Part shown: in pieces, positions 1 to 8,333 of the stretch
How the letters are laid out: each line of letters opens with the position of its first letter
Numbering within the stretch: position 1 is the stretch's first letter
Origin: DASXVX01 sp036504075
GTDB lineage: Bacteria > Bacillota > Sulfobacillia > Symbiobacteriales > Symbiobacteriaceae
Assembly: GCA_036504075.1 (NCBI GenBank)
Contig: DASXVX010000016.1
Coordinates: 62,001-126,000, forward strand
Length of the DNA: 64,000 nucleotides
Reading direction: 5' to 3'
Program-made: the position numbers and the translations under genes
Notes under the pieces: model-generated
The model's input: only the letters and a program-made list of their open reading frames with translations
What the model was told of the DNA's origin: nothing
Databases searched by the model: none

Positions 1-109
1 CCTGAAGGCCCGGTTGCACAGGGCGCGGCAGGCGCTCAGACGGCAACTCGACATCGGCGTCGCCGTCCCCGGCTACGCCATCGCCACTTCGGCAGACATC
101 GCGCTGTAA
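1..109 (+). CDS. C-terminal end of a sigma-70 family (ECF-like) sigma factor, partial
   Basis: An open frame enters from the left edge and stops with TAA at 107-109. The visible 35 residues begin with LKARLHRARQALRRQL, which resembles the end of sigma region 4.2 (the VKSRLHRARxALR pattern of ECF sigma factors that contacts the -35 element). The last 15 or so residues are an unremarkable tail. Only this fragment is visible, so the family call rests on one motif. It runs in the same direction as the XRE-cupin gene that follows 34 bases later. Confidence 0.5.
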   Translation, partial: LKARLHRARQALRRQLDIGVAVPGYAIATSADIAL

Positions 110-143
110 CTCAAGTTGCAGCGAGGAGAAATGGGGTAGCTGT

Positions 144-743
144 ATGGCGCTGGGCCCCCGCATACGTCAGACTCGCACGCAAAAAGCTATCACCCTCCAG
201 GAACTGTCCGAGCGAAGCGGACTTTCTAAAGGGTTCATCTGTCAACTGGAGAACGATAAAGCCTCGCCATCGCTCCAGGCACTGGAGAAACTGGCTCAGG
301 CGCTGGGCGTCTCCATCGCCTACCTCTTTTTGACGCCGGAAGAAAAAATCCATGTGGTCCGGGAAGCCGAACGGCAGGAGTACCGCATGGGCAACGATGG
401 CCCCCTGATTCAAATGCTCTCGGTCAAAGGCCGCAGCCTGAAAATGATGATCATGGAGATTCGGCCCGGCGGCGGCACCGGCGGCGACCACCACGCCCAC
501 GACGGCGAGGAGTGCCACCTGGTGCTGGAAGGGACGGCACGCTACACCCAGGGCGACGAGTCTTTTCTGCTGAAAGGCGGGGACGCTCTGCACTGGAACG
601 GCTTCATCCCGCACCGGATCGAGAACTGCGGCCAGAGTCCAACGAGAATTCTCTGCGTGACATCGGGAGCCATGGAAGATATGCTGGAATGCGCCGAATG
701 CGAGGAGTACCTCGCGGGCGAAGGACTCTTAACTGAAGATTAA
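144..743 (+). CDS. XRE-family transcriptional regulator with C-terminal cupin domain
   Basis: This 199-residue protein has an N-terminal helix-turn-helix of the XRE/Cro type (about residues 7-62, with TLQELSERSGLSKGFICQLE). A C-terminal cupin_2 fold follows (about 100-175, with the metal-site-like GGDHHAHDGEECHLVLEG and a second histidine in GFIPHRIEN). Such proteins bind DNA with the HTH and sense a small ligand or metal through the cupin. The tail carries a CAEC pair whose role is unknown. The start is the ATG at 144, behind a purine-rich GGGG; a stronger GAGGAGA lies 14 bases away. It is followed by a strong hairpin terminator, so it is probably monocistronic or ends the sigma-factor unit. 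The target genes cannot be read from the sequence. Confidence 0.85.
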   Translation: MALGPRIRQTRTQKAITLQELSERSGLSKGFICQLENDKASPSLQALEKLAQALGVSIAYLFLTPEEKIHVVREAERQEYRMGNDGPLIQMLSVKGRSLKMMIMEIRPGGGTGGDHHAHDGEECHLVLEGTARYTQGDESFLLKGGDALHWNGFIPHRIENCGQSPTRILCVTSGAMEDMLECAECEEYLAGEGLLTED

Positions 744-745
744 CC

Positions 746-769
746 AGCGGCGGGGACTACCCCGCCGCT
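746..769. terminator. Rho-independent terminator hairpin after the XRE-cupin gene
   Basis: A perfect 10-bp stem (AGCGGCGGGG / CCCCGCCGCT) with an ACTA loop is followed on the plus strand by TTTCC. It sits between the convergent XRE-cupin gene and the MotA-like gene and may serve both. A near-identical hairpin lies at 1631-1652. Confidence 0.75.
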
Positions 770-775
770 TTCCTG

Positions 776-1534
776 TCAGCCCTGTTCGAGCAGGTATTCG
801 TCCAGCTGCTCACGGAGCCGCATCTCAAGGTGATCGGTCGCTTCGCCCCGGCAGATTGCCAGCAGACCATCGGTGGCCAGCCGGGCGCACAAGGCCCGGC
901 CCGAAGCGGTATGGCGGATTTTGGCGGCCAGAGGCAGGCAGAACAGGTACGCCGCCGCCAGCCCGTACAGTGATGTGAGCAATCCAACCGCCACCTTGGG
1001 CCCCAAACTATCCGGACGACTGAAATCCGTCAGTATGACGATCAGGGCAATTATGGTGCTGATCAAACCGGCCATGGGGGCGTAACGCCCCGCCGTTTCG
1101 AGCACCGCAGCGCTCCTTTGCACGCCCTGTTCTTCAGACTCCGCCCGGGCCTTCATGGCGCTGCCCAACGCTTCCGGGGCCGCCCCCGAAGCAGCCAGGC
1201 GGGCGCCGTGCTGCAACAACGCGTTCCCGCTCTTCTCTCCGCCGGCGGCCAGGGCAGACAGGCCGTCCTTGCGGACTCGCTCGTTCAGCCGTACCACCTC
1301 GGCAATGACCGCTTTTGCTTCCGGCGGCTCACCCCGGATGGCTGCCCGGAGCGCCCCGGGCAAACGCCGGATGGCCGCCATGGGATGGGCAAAGAACACG
1401 CTGATGAGCGTGCCGCTAGCGACCAACCCGAAAGCCGAAACGCTAAGGAGCCACGGCAGACGAATGTGCTCTAAAGACAGGAAGAACCAGAACGGGATAA
1501 ACAGGGCCAGACCGATAAGTGTTGCCAGTTCCAC
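776..1534 (-). CDS. MotA/TolQ/ExbB-type proton channel family protein, orphan
   Basis: The predicted product has 252 residues and the layout of a MotA stator subunit: two N-terminal membrane segments, a cytoplasmic loop with the MotA-like stretch SVFFAHPMAAIRRLPGALRA, and two more membrane segments (APMAGLISTIIALIVIL and VAVGLLTSLYGLAAAYLF). In MotA the last two helices line the proton path. The start is taken as GTG at 1532-1534, because AGGAGG lies 9 bases upstream and a good promoter ends just before it. Longer starts at 1561 or 1615 would run through that promoter. No MotB partner or flagellar gene is nearby, so its role (motility, TolQ-like energising or other) is open. It follows lgt in the same direction. 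Confidence 0.7.
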   Translation of the reverse strand: MELATLIGLALFIPFWFFLSLEHIRLPWLLSVSAFGLVASGTLISVFFAHPMAAIRRLPGALRAAIRGEPPEAKAVIAEVVRLNERVRKDGLSALAAGGEKSGNALLQHGARLAASGAAPEALGSAMKARAESEEQGVQRSAAVLETAGRYAPMAGLISTIIALIVILTDFSRPDSLGPKVAVGLLTSLYGLAAAYLFCLPLAAKIRHTASGRALCARLATDGLLAICRGEATDHLEMRLREQLDEYLLEQG

Positions 1535-1556
1535 GAATGACCGCCTCCTGATTACC

Positions 1557-1584
1557 AGCATAGCACTAGACTGATAAGTGTTAA
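1557..1584 (-). promoter_or_regulatory. Predicted sigma-A promoter for the MotA-like gene
   Basis: On the minus strand, TTAACA (1579-1584) is separated by 16 bases from TATGCT (1557-1562). The expected start of transcription falls just before the AGGAGG of the GTG start at 1534. This supports the shorter gene model. Confidence 0.5.
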
Positions 1585-1630
1585 ATGGCGCAACTATATG
1601 CGCTATGCAAATCAAGCGGCGGAAAGTGAA

Positions 1631-1652
1631 GCGGCGGGGGCTACCCCGCCGC
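1631..1652 (-). terminator. Hairpin at the end of lgt with the stop codon in its loop
   Basis: GCGGCGGGG-TAG-CCCCCGCCGC on the minus strand forms a GC-rich stem. The lgt stop codon TAG (1641-1643) forms the loop, and TTCACTTTCC follows. It is close in sequence to the hairpin at 746-769. The tail is only moderately T-rich, so termination may be partial. Confidence 0.55.
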
Positions 1653-2444
1653 GTTCGTCTGTTCCGATGAGGCGCCGCGATACCGGATAACCAGGAACAC
1701 CGTACAGAGGGCGATTGTGGACAGCGACAGCAGTTGCGCCACTTTCAGCCCACCCAGCCGGAGCGAATCAGCCCGGAAGAACTCCAGCCCGAAACGGGCG
1801 GCGGAGTAGAGTAGACCGTAAGTCAGCACCAGCCGGCCGGTTGCTTCACGTCGGGGCCGCCAGAGCAGCAGCACAGCCAGAATCAGAAAATCCGCGACCA
1901 TCTCGAAGCCCTCCGCCGGCACCAGGGGCGTCGCACCGAACGCATGCCAGGCCGGCGTGGACGGTGCGTAGACCACGCCCAGCCCTGTCGGCAGCCAGGG
2001 GAACTCGGCGATGGGCCGGCTGAAGGCGTCGCCGTTGAGCAGGCAGCCGATGCGGCCGATGGCCTGCCCGAGGATGACCCCCGGCGCCAGAATGTCCAGC
2101 AGCTCCCAGACCCGAAGTTGCCGTCGCCGGGCGAAGAGCAGCGCCGCGAGGAGTCCGCCCAGCACCGAACCCTGGATGGACATGCCGCCGTGCCACAGGG
2201 CCAGGGCTTCCCAGGGATTAGCGGCATAGGTTTCCCAGGTAAACGCCACGTCCCAGACACGGGCCCCGGCTACCCCGGCCAAAACCAGCCAGAGCGCCAG
2301 GTCCAGCAGCATGTCCTGGTACGCGCGCCCCTTGGGGGCCGCCCGCCGATAGGCCAGCCAGAGTCCCGCCGCGATGCCGGTGATCACGGCTACGTTCTCC
2401 CACCTGAGCGAGTAGAAGTTCGTCTGAAAGACGTATGGATGCAT
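1641..2444 (-). CDS. lgt: Phosphatidylglycerol:prolipoprotein diacylglyceryl transferase
   Basis: Lgt is a membrane enzyme that moves diacylglycerol from phosphatidylglycerol to the lipobox cysteine of prolipoproteins, the first step of lipoprotein maturation. The 267-residue product has about seven hydrophobic segments. It carries the Lgt signature region in the form LGQAIGRIGCLLNGDAFSRP, where the common GRxGNFxN motif reads GRIGCLLN. The family also shows WHGGMSIQGSVLGG, seen here at about residues 84-97. The ATG at 2444 is preceded by GGGGGGAGGGG, a clear ribosome binding site. It lies 71 bases after the nuclease gene and before the MotA-like gene, all in one direction, so the three may form one unit. 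Confidence 0.88.
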   Translation of the reverse strand: MHPYVFQTNFYSLRWENVAVITGIAAGLWLAYRRAAPKGRAYQDMLLDLALWLVLAGVAGARVWDVAFTWETYAANPWEALALWHGGMSIQGSVLGGLLAALLFARRRQLRVWELLDILAPGVILGQAIGRIGCLLNGDAFSRPIAEFPWLPTGLGVVYAPSTPAWHAFGATPLVPAEGFEMVADFLILAVLLLWRPRREATGRLVLTYGLLYSAARFGLEFFRADSLRLGGLKVAQLLSLSTIALCTVFLVIRYRGASSEQTNAAG

Positions 2445-2515
2445 GCTTCCCCTCCCCCCTCAGAAGCAATTTACCACATAGACTGTACCGAGGTCACGTC
2501 GTTATACATAGATAG

Positions 2516-3295
2516 CTAGAGGTCCGGCACCGTATCCCAGGCCGCCGGCTCCAACTCGTCCGCCCCGTCTTCCCCGTTTACCTGCTCCGGGTGGCGCCGG
2601 TGACAGAGCATCCGGTACTCACAGGAGCGGCAGGTGCGGGCGTCGGCAGTGGGCCGGAACTCATCTCTGGGCGTGGTTTCAATTTCGCGGACGATCTGCA
2701 GCAGCCGCGCTTCGTCCGCCCGGTACTGCTCCTCCGAGTAGGGCAGTGGCTCCCAACTACCGGGATGCAACGGGTTCCAGTACGTCATAGTCACCTCGCC
2801 GGGCGCAAAGCGGCCCCGTGGCGACCAGGACCCGCCCGCCGCGCAGAGCATGTACCGGTAGACCAGGGTCTGCGGGTTCTGCTCCAGCCGCTCCCGCTTC
2901 GGCAGCCGCTGCTCGGTTTTCCAGTCGAAAATCAGGGCCCGGCCGTCCGGCTCAACCACCAGCAGGTCGAACTTGGCCATCAGTTTCAGATCCGGCCGGT
3001 TTAGCCGCAATTCCAGCTCGGGGTAGAAGGTCCGGTCGAAGGTGTACGGCAGAAAGCCCTGCAGCCGGTGGAGCCAGCCGTCCAGGTCCCGCTGTTCCAC
3101 CGGGTCGGCCACGCCGCCGGGGTCGACGCCGGCGTAGTACCGGCGGGCGAGCAGGTGAAACGCCTCTCCCCGCTCCACGGCCAGCCGCTCGCCGGCGGTG
3201 GCGCCCCAGAGGCGGGACCAGTACAACTGGTCCAGGTAACGGTACCGAAACCGCAGGGGGCAGCTCTGGTAAGTGCGCAGCGCGTTGGCGCTCAT
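2516..3295 (-). CDS. RecB/AddB-type PD-(D/E)XK nuclease with a four-cysteine Fe-S site
   Basis: The 259-residue product has the PD-(D/E)XK core: a charged FDLLVVE strand, then IFDWKTEQ, the D-x-K catalytic pair that binds metal. One cysteine near the N-terminus (TYQSCPLRFRYRY) and three at the C-terminus (TCRSCEYRMLC) match the iron-sulfur staple of AddB, Cas4 and related RecB-family nucleases. A stand-alone nuclease of this kind usually works with a helicase, and a UvrD-type helicase pair lies 0.8 kb away. The ATG at 3295 begins at the conserved domain. An upstream CTG with GGGAGGG at the right distance could add five residues. The protein ends 71 bases before lgt. Cas4 is unlikely, since no cas genes or repeats are near. 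Confidence 0.8.
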   Translation of the reverse strand: MSANALRTYQSCPLRFRYRYLDQLYWSRLWGATAGERLAVERGEAFHLLARRYYAGVDPGGVADPVEQRDLDGWLHRLQGFLPYTFDRTFYPELELRLNRPDLKLMAKFDLLVVEPDGRALIFDWKTEQRLPKRERLEQNPQTLVYRYMLCAAGGSWSPRGRFAPGEVTMTYWNPLHPGSWEPLPYSEEQYRADEARLLQIVREIETTPRDEFRPTADARTCRSCEYRMLCHRRHPEQVNGEDGADELEPAAWDTVPDL

Positions 3296-3427
3296 GGGCC
3301 GGTTTTGCAGAGCGATCCCTCCCAACGTAGCGGAGAATTTCCCAAATCGACAACACCGTTCGACTCTCGTTTCCCATACCCTGGGATATACTTGAAGCTG
3401 TAGCGACCAAGCGAGGTGACCGTTTCC

Positions 3428-4117
3428 ATGCCCAAGGCAAAACCGCGGAGCTTCCTGGGACTGGGCCTGGTCTGTCTGGTCCTGGGCTTCAGCCTGACCT
3501 TTGCCGTAAAGACGCAATACGTGGTCCAGGAGAAAAGCCAGGCGGGCCGGGTTACCGACGAAGAGGTGGCTCAGTTCCTCGCAGCCACCCAGGAGCGGGA
3601 CCGGCTGCGGGAAGAGTTGGCCCGGCTGAAGGACGCTGCCTCCCAGCAGGCGACCGTGGCCCAGGTTCGCGCGGAACTGCTGCTGGAACAGGCGTCCGCA
3701 GGCCTGGTGGGAGTGGACGGACCCGGCGTCGCCGTTACCCTGGCCGACCAGGTCGCGAATTCCGGCGCCACCTTGCAGGTCACTCCCCGGGACGTGCTGC
3801 TGGTGCTGAACGAGCTGAAGGCGGGAGGCGCCGATGCCATCGCCCTCAACGGGGTCCGGGTCACGTCCCGGCTGTCGCTGGCCCAGGAAGGCCGCAACCG
3901 GGGCCGGCTCATCATTAACGGCAAGCCGTCCGACGGTCCCGTCCGCATCGAAGCGGTAGGCGACCCCGAACTGCTGTCGACCAGCCTGAACCTGCGGGGC
4001 GGCGTGCTGGCGGAGCTTACGGTCTGGTTGAAAGTGAGCGTCACCAAGTCCGACCGCATTTCAATCCCGCCGCTGGCCGCCACCCCGGATTACATTTTCG
4101 CGGTGCCCAGGCGTTGA
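3428..4117 (+). CDS. DUF881 family protein (YlxW/YlxX-like)
   Basis: This 229-residue protein has one N-terminal membrane segment (LGLGLVCLVLGFSLTFAV), a short coiled coil (about residues 35-75, EEVAQFLAATQERDRLREEL) and the DUF881 domain. Conserved stretches of that domain include GPGVAVTLAD, LNELKAGGADAIALNGVRV and GGVLAELTVWLKV. The function of DUF881 is unknown; in Bacilli such genes lie near division genes, but not here. The ATG at 3428 follows CGAGGTGA with an 8-base gap and is preferred over the GTG at 3416, which overlaps that site. Its 3' end overlaps the convergent helicase gene by 28 bases. Confidence 0.85.
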   Translation: MPKAKPRSFLGLGLVCLVLGFSLTFAVKTQYVVQEKSQAGRVTDEEVAQFLAATQERDRLREELARLKDAASQQATVAQVRAELLLEQASAGLVGVDGPGVAVTLADQVANSGATLQVTPRDVLLVLNELKAGGADAIALNGVRVTSRLSLAQEGRNRGRLIINGKPSDGPVRIEAVGDPELLSTSLNLRGGVLAELTVWLKVSVTKSDRISIPPLAATPDYIFAVPRR

Positions 4118-6294
4118 GCCTGGTCGATAAAGCGTGCGAGGTGGACAAAGGCCGGGCTCGGCCCCGTGCGCCGGTTCCAGCGGTCCTCCTGGTGGCAGGA
4201 GAGCAGCAGATTCTCCCGGGCGCGGGTAATCGCCACGTAAAGCAGCCTCAGCCGCTCCCCGATAATCTCCAGCTTGGCCCGCGTCGCCGGGTCGCGGCCG
4301 GGGTCCTCACCCTGGACGGCCGACAGTTCGGCCACCGCCAGTGCCTCGGGGTTCATGAACTCCTCGGGCAGAAACCAGAGTTCGCTCCGGACTTTGTCCT
4401 GCAACAACCCCGGGAACTCGCCGCGGGTTAACGCCGCCACGAATACGGTATCCCACTCCAGGCCCTTGGCCGAATGGCAAGTCGTCACGTAGACGACGCC
4501 CGGCAAGGGCTTGAAGCCTTTGCGGTCGTAGGCGAGGTCGGCGAACCGGCCCAGGGCTGTAAGCTCCTCCGCCCGCAGGTGCTCCACGACGTCGGCCAGT
4601 ACGGCCGCCGGGTTGGCCTGCAGGAACAGCCTCGTCCGCAACGCCAGGTGGTGGGCCAGCGACAGCGGCTCGCCGGTCAGCCCCAGGTCCCCGGCGACCA
4701 GCACCGCAAGTTCGTCCGCCGGCCGGAGCGACTCTTTCAGCCACCGGGCCAGCAAGGCGAGGGCGTCTTCCAGGGCCGCATCCGCTCGGGCCTCCGGGCA
4801 GGCCGCGTAGAGTTCGGCAAACGGGGCCGCCCCGTCCGCCGGGTAGAACAGTTCGGCCGGGTTGCACGTCCGGAGAAAGGCAGCATACGGCGGGGTTTCG
4901 GCCGCCTGGGCAAGGCGGGAGACCGCATCCAGCAGCCGCTCAGGCCGGTGTGGCTCGCCCAGAAAGGCCAGCATCGCCAGCAGGTCCAACACTGTGGCCT
5001 GCCGCTCCGGAACGGACCCACCGCCCAGCTGACGGGCCTCCACGCCCGCTTTCGCCAGCAGTTCCAGCAGGGAGACGACCATGCCGTTGGTCGGCAGCAA
5101 GACGGCCAGCGTCTTGTCCGGCGACCGGGCGGCCGAGCGGGCCGCCAGCCGGGACACTTCGGCCAGTTCGTCATCGAGCGTCGGGTAAATCCGGGCCCGA
5201 ATGGTGTAGCCCTCCGGCCGCGGGTTCGCGGACCCGAACGCCGGCGGCACCGGCTCGATGAACTGGGGCTCCAGGGCCGCCCGCAGTCGCTCTTCGGGGT
5301 ATTCTGCCCCGACCCAGCGCACCAGTTCGTTGGCCAGGTCAATCACCGTTTGGGCGGAGCGCCCGGCCATGGTCAGCGGGCGGAGCGCGACGTGGCTCTG
5401 GTGGCAAAAGCGGCGGAACAGGTCCGGCTCGGCGGATGTAAACGTGCCCATTATGGCCTGATTCGCGTCGCCCACCCGGACCAGGTTCCCTTCCGGCCCG
5501 GCCAGCAGCCGGAGCACATCCTCCTGCAGGCGGTACGAGTCCTGGGCTTCATCTTCAAAGAGGTAGCTCCAGCGCTTTTGCAGGCGGGCGAGCAGCTCGC
5601 CGTCCTGGCTGAGCAGCCGGTGGGCGCCCAGCATCAGGTCGCCGAAGTCCACGGCGCCGAGAATCGCCAGCTCCCGCTGGTACTCCCCGTAGACCTCCGC
5701 GGCCCACCGCAGCACCGATTCGTCTGCCAGGTGCCGGGTCAGGCCGGCCGCCGTGTCCGGCGAGAGCTTGCGGCTCTTGTACGTCTGAATCAGCGTCCGG
5801 AACAGGTCCTGCGTCCTGGCCTGCCACTGGTCGAGCGCCCGGTCCCGCATGGCGCCTTTCAGGTCGGGCTTGATCAGCGATTCCCAGAGCGCCTGGTTCC
5901 GGCCCACCCAGCCGGCGGTCAGCCGCTCCATGATTTCGGCCCCGCGCACCTCATCGATGATGGTGAAGCCGTCGGACCAGCCCAGGGCGTCCGGCCGCTC
6001 CCGCACGAGGTAAAGCGCCAGGGAGTGAATGGTCCGGACCTCGTAGCCGCCGCTCCGGGGGCAGCCCCGCAGTTCCAGGAAGTCGCCGATGCGGCTCCGG
6101 AAGTTGGCGACGGCCGAATTGGTGTAGGTGACGACGAGCACCCGCCCGGGCTCGTGGGCGCCGGATGCGATGAGATCAGCGGCCAGCCAGGCCAGCACGG
6201 TGGTCTTGCCGGCGCCGGGCACGGCGGGCACGGCCATGTAGCCCTTGCGGTGGGCCGTCACCCGCTCCTGGTCGGGGCGCAACTGCATGGTCAC
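4090..6294 (-). CDS. UvrD/Rep-type superfamily 1A DNA helicase
   Basis: The 734-residue product carries the full set of SF1A motifs in order: motif I VPGAGKTTVLAWLAADL (about 25-41), Ia VTYTNSAVANFRSRI, motif II (Walker B) LFEDEAQDSYRLQEDVLRLL, motif III VGDANQAIMGTFTSAEP, motif V VTTCHSAKGLEWDTVFV and motif VI LLYVAITRARENLLLS. It should therefore be an active ATP-dependent 3'-5' DNA translocase. There is no nuclease domain, unlike AddA. The start is GTG at 6292-6294, which overlaps the upstream stop as GTGA behind GAGGAGGT; this implies translational coupling to the helicase-like gene. It probably acts with that partner and perhaps with the nearby Fe-S nuclease. Confidence 0.85.
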   Translation of the reverse strand: MTMQLRPDQERVTAHRKGYMAVPAVPGAGKTTVLAWLAADLIASGAHEPGRVLVVTYTNSAVANFRSRIGDFLELRGCPRSGGYEVRTIHSLALYLVRERPDALGWSDGFTIIDEVRGAEIMERLTAGWVGRNQALWESLIKPDLKGAMRDRALDQWQARTQDLFRTLIQTYKSRKLSPDTAAGLTRHLADESVLRWAAEVYGEYQRELAILGAVDFGDLMLGAHRLLSQDGELLARLQKRWSYLFEDEAQDSYRLQEDVLRLLAGPEGNLVRVGDANQAIMGTFTSAEPDLFRRFCHQSHVALRPLTMAGRSAQTVIDLANELVRWVGAEYPEERLRAALEPQFIEPVPPAFGSANPRPEGYTIRARIYPTLDDELAEVSRLAARSAARSPDKTLAVLLPTNGMVVSLLELLAKAGVEARQLGGGSVPERQATVLDLLAMLAFLGEPHRPERLLDAVSRLAQAAETPPYAAFLRTCNPAELFYPADGAAPFAELYAACPEARADAALEDALALLARWLKESLRPADELAVLVAGDLGLTGEPLSLAHHLALRTRLFLQANPAAVLADVVEHLRAEELTALGRFADLAYDRKGFKPLPGVVYVTTCHSAKGLEWDTVFVAALTRGEFPGLLQDKVRSELWFLPEEFMNPEALAVAELSAVQGEDPGRDPATRAKLEIIGERLRLLYVAITRARENLLLSCHQEDRWNRRTGPSPAFVHLARFIDQAQRLGTAKM

Positions 6295-8243
6295 CGCTGT
6301 ACCTCCTCGCGGATCAGGTCGCCGAAGGCCTCGGCCAGGCCACCGTCCTGCTCCTGGCCCCAGGCCGACAGGCTGCATTCGGCCAGCACCAGCGTGCCCG
6401 TGCAGCGGCGCACCAGCGCCCGGGCCGTCCGGGCGGCGCCGGCCAGCCGGGCGGCGCGGTTGTGGCGGTCGGTCCAGCGCTCCCCGGCGGGCCAGCCGGG
6501 GGCCAGCACGTGCGGGTTGGCCAACTCCTTGACGTCGCTCAGGAACCAGCCGTCGCCGGAAATGTCGACCCAGACCTGCACCTGGGAGGTCAGCCGGGCG
6601 GCGAGGTAGGCGTACGGCGTCGCCAGTACGACCGCATTTCCGGACGCTGCTGCGGCGGGTTTTGCCTCACCCAGCGCCGCCTCCGTGAGCAGCGGCACGT
6701 ACTCCGGCCCGAAAGCGCCTTCGCCGAACCGCTCCCGCGCCCGGCAGTAGCGGTGGGCCGTCAGGACTAACTGGCGGCAGTGGTCCAGCGTGGACACCGG
6801 CAGGTCGCCGGCCAGCGGCACCAGCGCTTCGGCCACCGCATCCCGGGCGAAGGCATCCGGCGGCAACTGCCGGGCCCGAGCCTCCTCCACCCACGTCCGC
6901 AGGAACCGGTACGACTCCAGCCGCTGCAGCCCGAACGGGCGCGGATCTTCCGGCAGGCCGCCCTTTCGCTGAATCGCCTCGCCCAGAGCGGCTGCACGGA
7001 TGGGGTCCAGCCGCAGCAGCACCCGCATGGCTTCGGCAAACGCACCGGCCGAACTGCGGGGCAAAAGCTGTCCGTACGGCTGGACCAGGTCGGCCAGGGT
7101 CACGACCGCCCGGACGTATGGATCGTCGACCAGGCGGCGGCCGGGCCGGAGCGCAGCCAGACTGCCCAGGGCCCGCCAGAGCGAGACCTCAAGGGCCTGG
7201 TCCGGCCTGGGCGTCAGCACGGCCACGGCCTCCGGCGGCACACCCTGCGCCAGCAGGGACTCCACCGCCGCCACCACCTGCTCCACCATGTCGCCGCGCA
7301 AGTCCGTGGCAATGTGTTCCGTCACGACCCCACCGAACCGGCGGGGAATGGCCTCCCCCTGAATCCGTTGGTAAAGCGCCTCGCCGAACACAAAGAGTTC
7401 GGCCGTAGTGGTGTGCGAGCCCGGGAGCGTCACGAGTTCGGCCCCCGGCCGAAACCGGGCGAGTGCGCCCTGTGGGTCGGCGCCCCGGAAGCCGGCGTGG
7501 CCGCCGTCCGCGCCGAAGGCGCAAACCGCCTGGTCCACCGCACCCGCCAGGGCCGCGATAAAACCCTGCTCGGCGGGCGACGTTTCATCCAGGTCGTCTA
7601 CCAGCAGGTACCGGACCCGCCGCTGCAAGTACTCGACGTACGGGGAATGGCGCATCAGCACATGGGTGAACAGGTGCAGGGCCAGGCCGTAGTCCAGCAT
7701 GCCGGCCTTCAGGCACCGGCTCCGGAACGCCGCCAATAAGGCCTGCGCCCGTTGGTAGAGCGGCGCCTTCTCCGCCCGGTCCGCCTCCGCCAGGCGGTGG
7801 ACCGCCGCCTCAGGCGACAGGCCGGCCGCCGCAGCAGCGGTGCCCAGGTGGCCGACCAGTTGCCCGGCGATCCGCTCCGGCGGGGCCAGCAGGTCAGCGC
7901 TGAATGCGGGCGGCTCCACCAGCCCCTGCATGATGCGGGCGGCCAGGTCCACGCTCAAAAACTCGGGTCCAACCCAGGTCTTCAGGTCCGGCTCCGTCGC
8001 CTGGACCGCCGCCCAAAACAGGTTCAGTTCCCCCTGGACGAAGCCGAAAAACGTATGGACTTCCACCGGCCCGGTGGTCGGCAGGTTCAATTGCGCCCGA
8101 AAACGCTCCGCCTCGCTCCCCCCGGCGGCCAACACCAGAATCTGATCGGTGCGGGCGCCGCTGTGGACGAATTCCAGGTAACGCTGCACCAGAGCCGTGG
8201 TCTTACCGGCGCCGGTCGCGCCCAGAATCAACTGCAGGCCCAT
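6291..8243 (-). CDS. Degenerate UvrD/AddB-like P-loop protein, partner of the downstream helicase
   Basis: The 650-residue product keeps a good Walker A at residues 8-16 (GATGAGKTT) and a helicase-like N-terminal half. Motif II reads LLVDDLDETSPAEQGF, where UvrD has DExQD, and motif III (CAFGADGGHAGFRGADP) lacks the usual glutamine. The C-terminal half has ATPYAYLAARLTSQVQVWVD in place of motif V, and no YVAxTRA motif VI. This pattern recalls AddB, which binds ATP but is not a canonical helicase. No C-terminal nuclease or cysteine cluster is present. The ATG at 8243 follows GGGAGGTG; longer frames lack a ribosome binding site. The stop overlaps the GTG start of the active helicase, so the two are almost certainly co-expressed. 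Confidence 0.75.
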   Translation of the reverse strand: MGLQLILGATGAGKTTALVQRYLEFVHSGARTDQILVLAAGGSEAERFRAQLNLPTTGPVEVHTFFGFVQGELNLFWAAVQATEPDLKTWVGPEFLSVDLAARIMQGLVEPPAFSADLLAPPERIAGQLVGHLGTAAAAAGLSPEAAVHRLAEADRAEKAPLYQRAQALLAAFRSRCLKAGMLDYGLALHLFTHVLMRHSPYVEYLQRRVRYLLVDDLDETSPAEQGFIAALAGAVDQAVCAFGADGGHAGFRGADPQGALARFRPGAELVTLPGSHTTTAELFVFGEALYQRIQGEAIPRRFGGVVTEHIATDLRGDMVEQVVAAVESLLAQGVPPEAVAVLTPRPDQALEVSLWRALGSLAALRPGRRLVDDPYVRAVVTLADLVQPYGQLLPRSSAGAFAEAMRVLLRLDPIRAAALGEAIQRKGGLPEDPRPFGLQRLESYRFLRTWVEEARARQLPPDAFARDAVAEALVPLAGDLPVSTLDHCRQLVLTAHRYCRARERFGEGAFGPEYVPLLTEAALGEAKPAAAASGNAVVLATPYAYLAARLTSQVQVWVDISGDGWFLSDVKELANPHVLAPGWPAGERWTDRHNRAARLAGAARTARALVRRCTGTLVLAECSLSAWGQEQDGGLAEAFGDLIREEVQR

Positions 8244-8333
8244 GGCACACCTCCCGGCTCGCTCTCCTTGTCTACTACGCCTGTGGCCGGAAAAATCCCT
8301 GTGAGAAAGCGCGCCTGAACCCCGAATCTCCCC

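Noticed and set aside
2516..3295. Identification of the Fe-S nuclease as Cas4
   Set aside because: The cysteine pattern fits Cas4, but no other cas gene or CRISPR array is in the window, and helicase genes are nearby. AddB-like is the safer call.
4474..6609. A plus-strand 711-codon frame opposite the UvrD-type helicase
   Set aside because: The minus strand carries all SF1 helicase motifs. The plus frame is low-complexity Gln/Arg/Gly sequence with no ribosome binding site.
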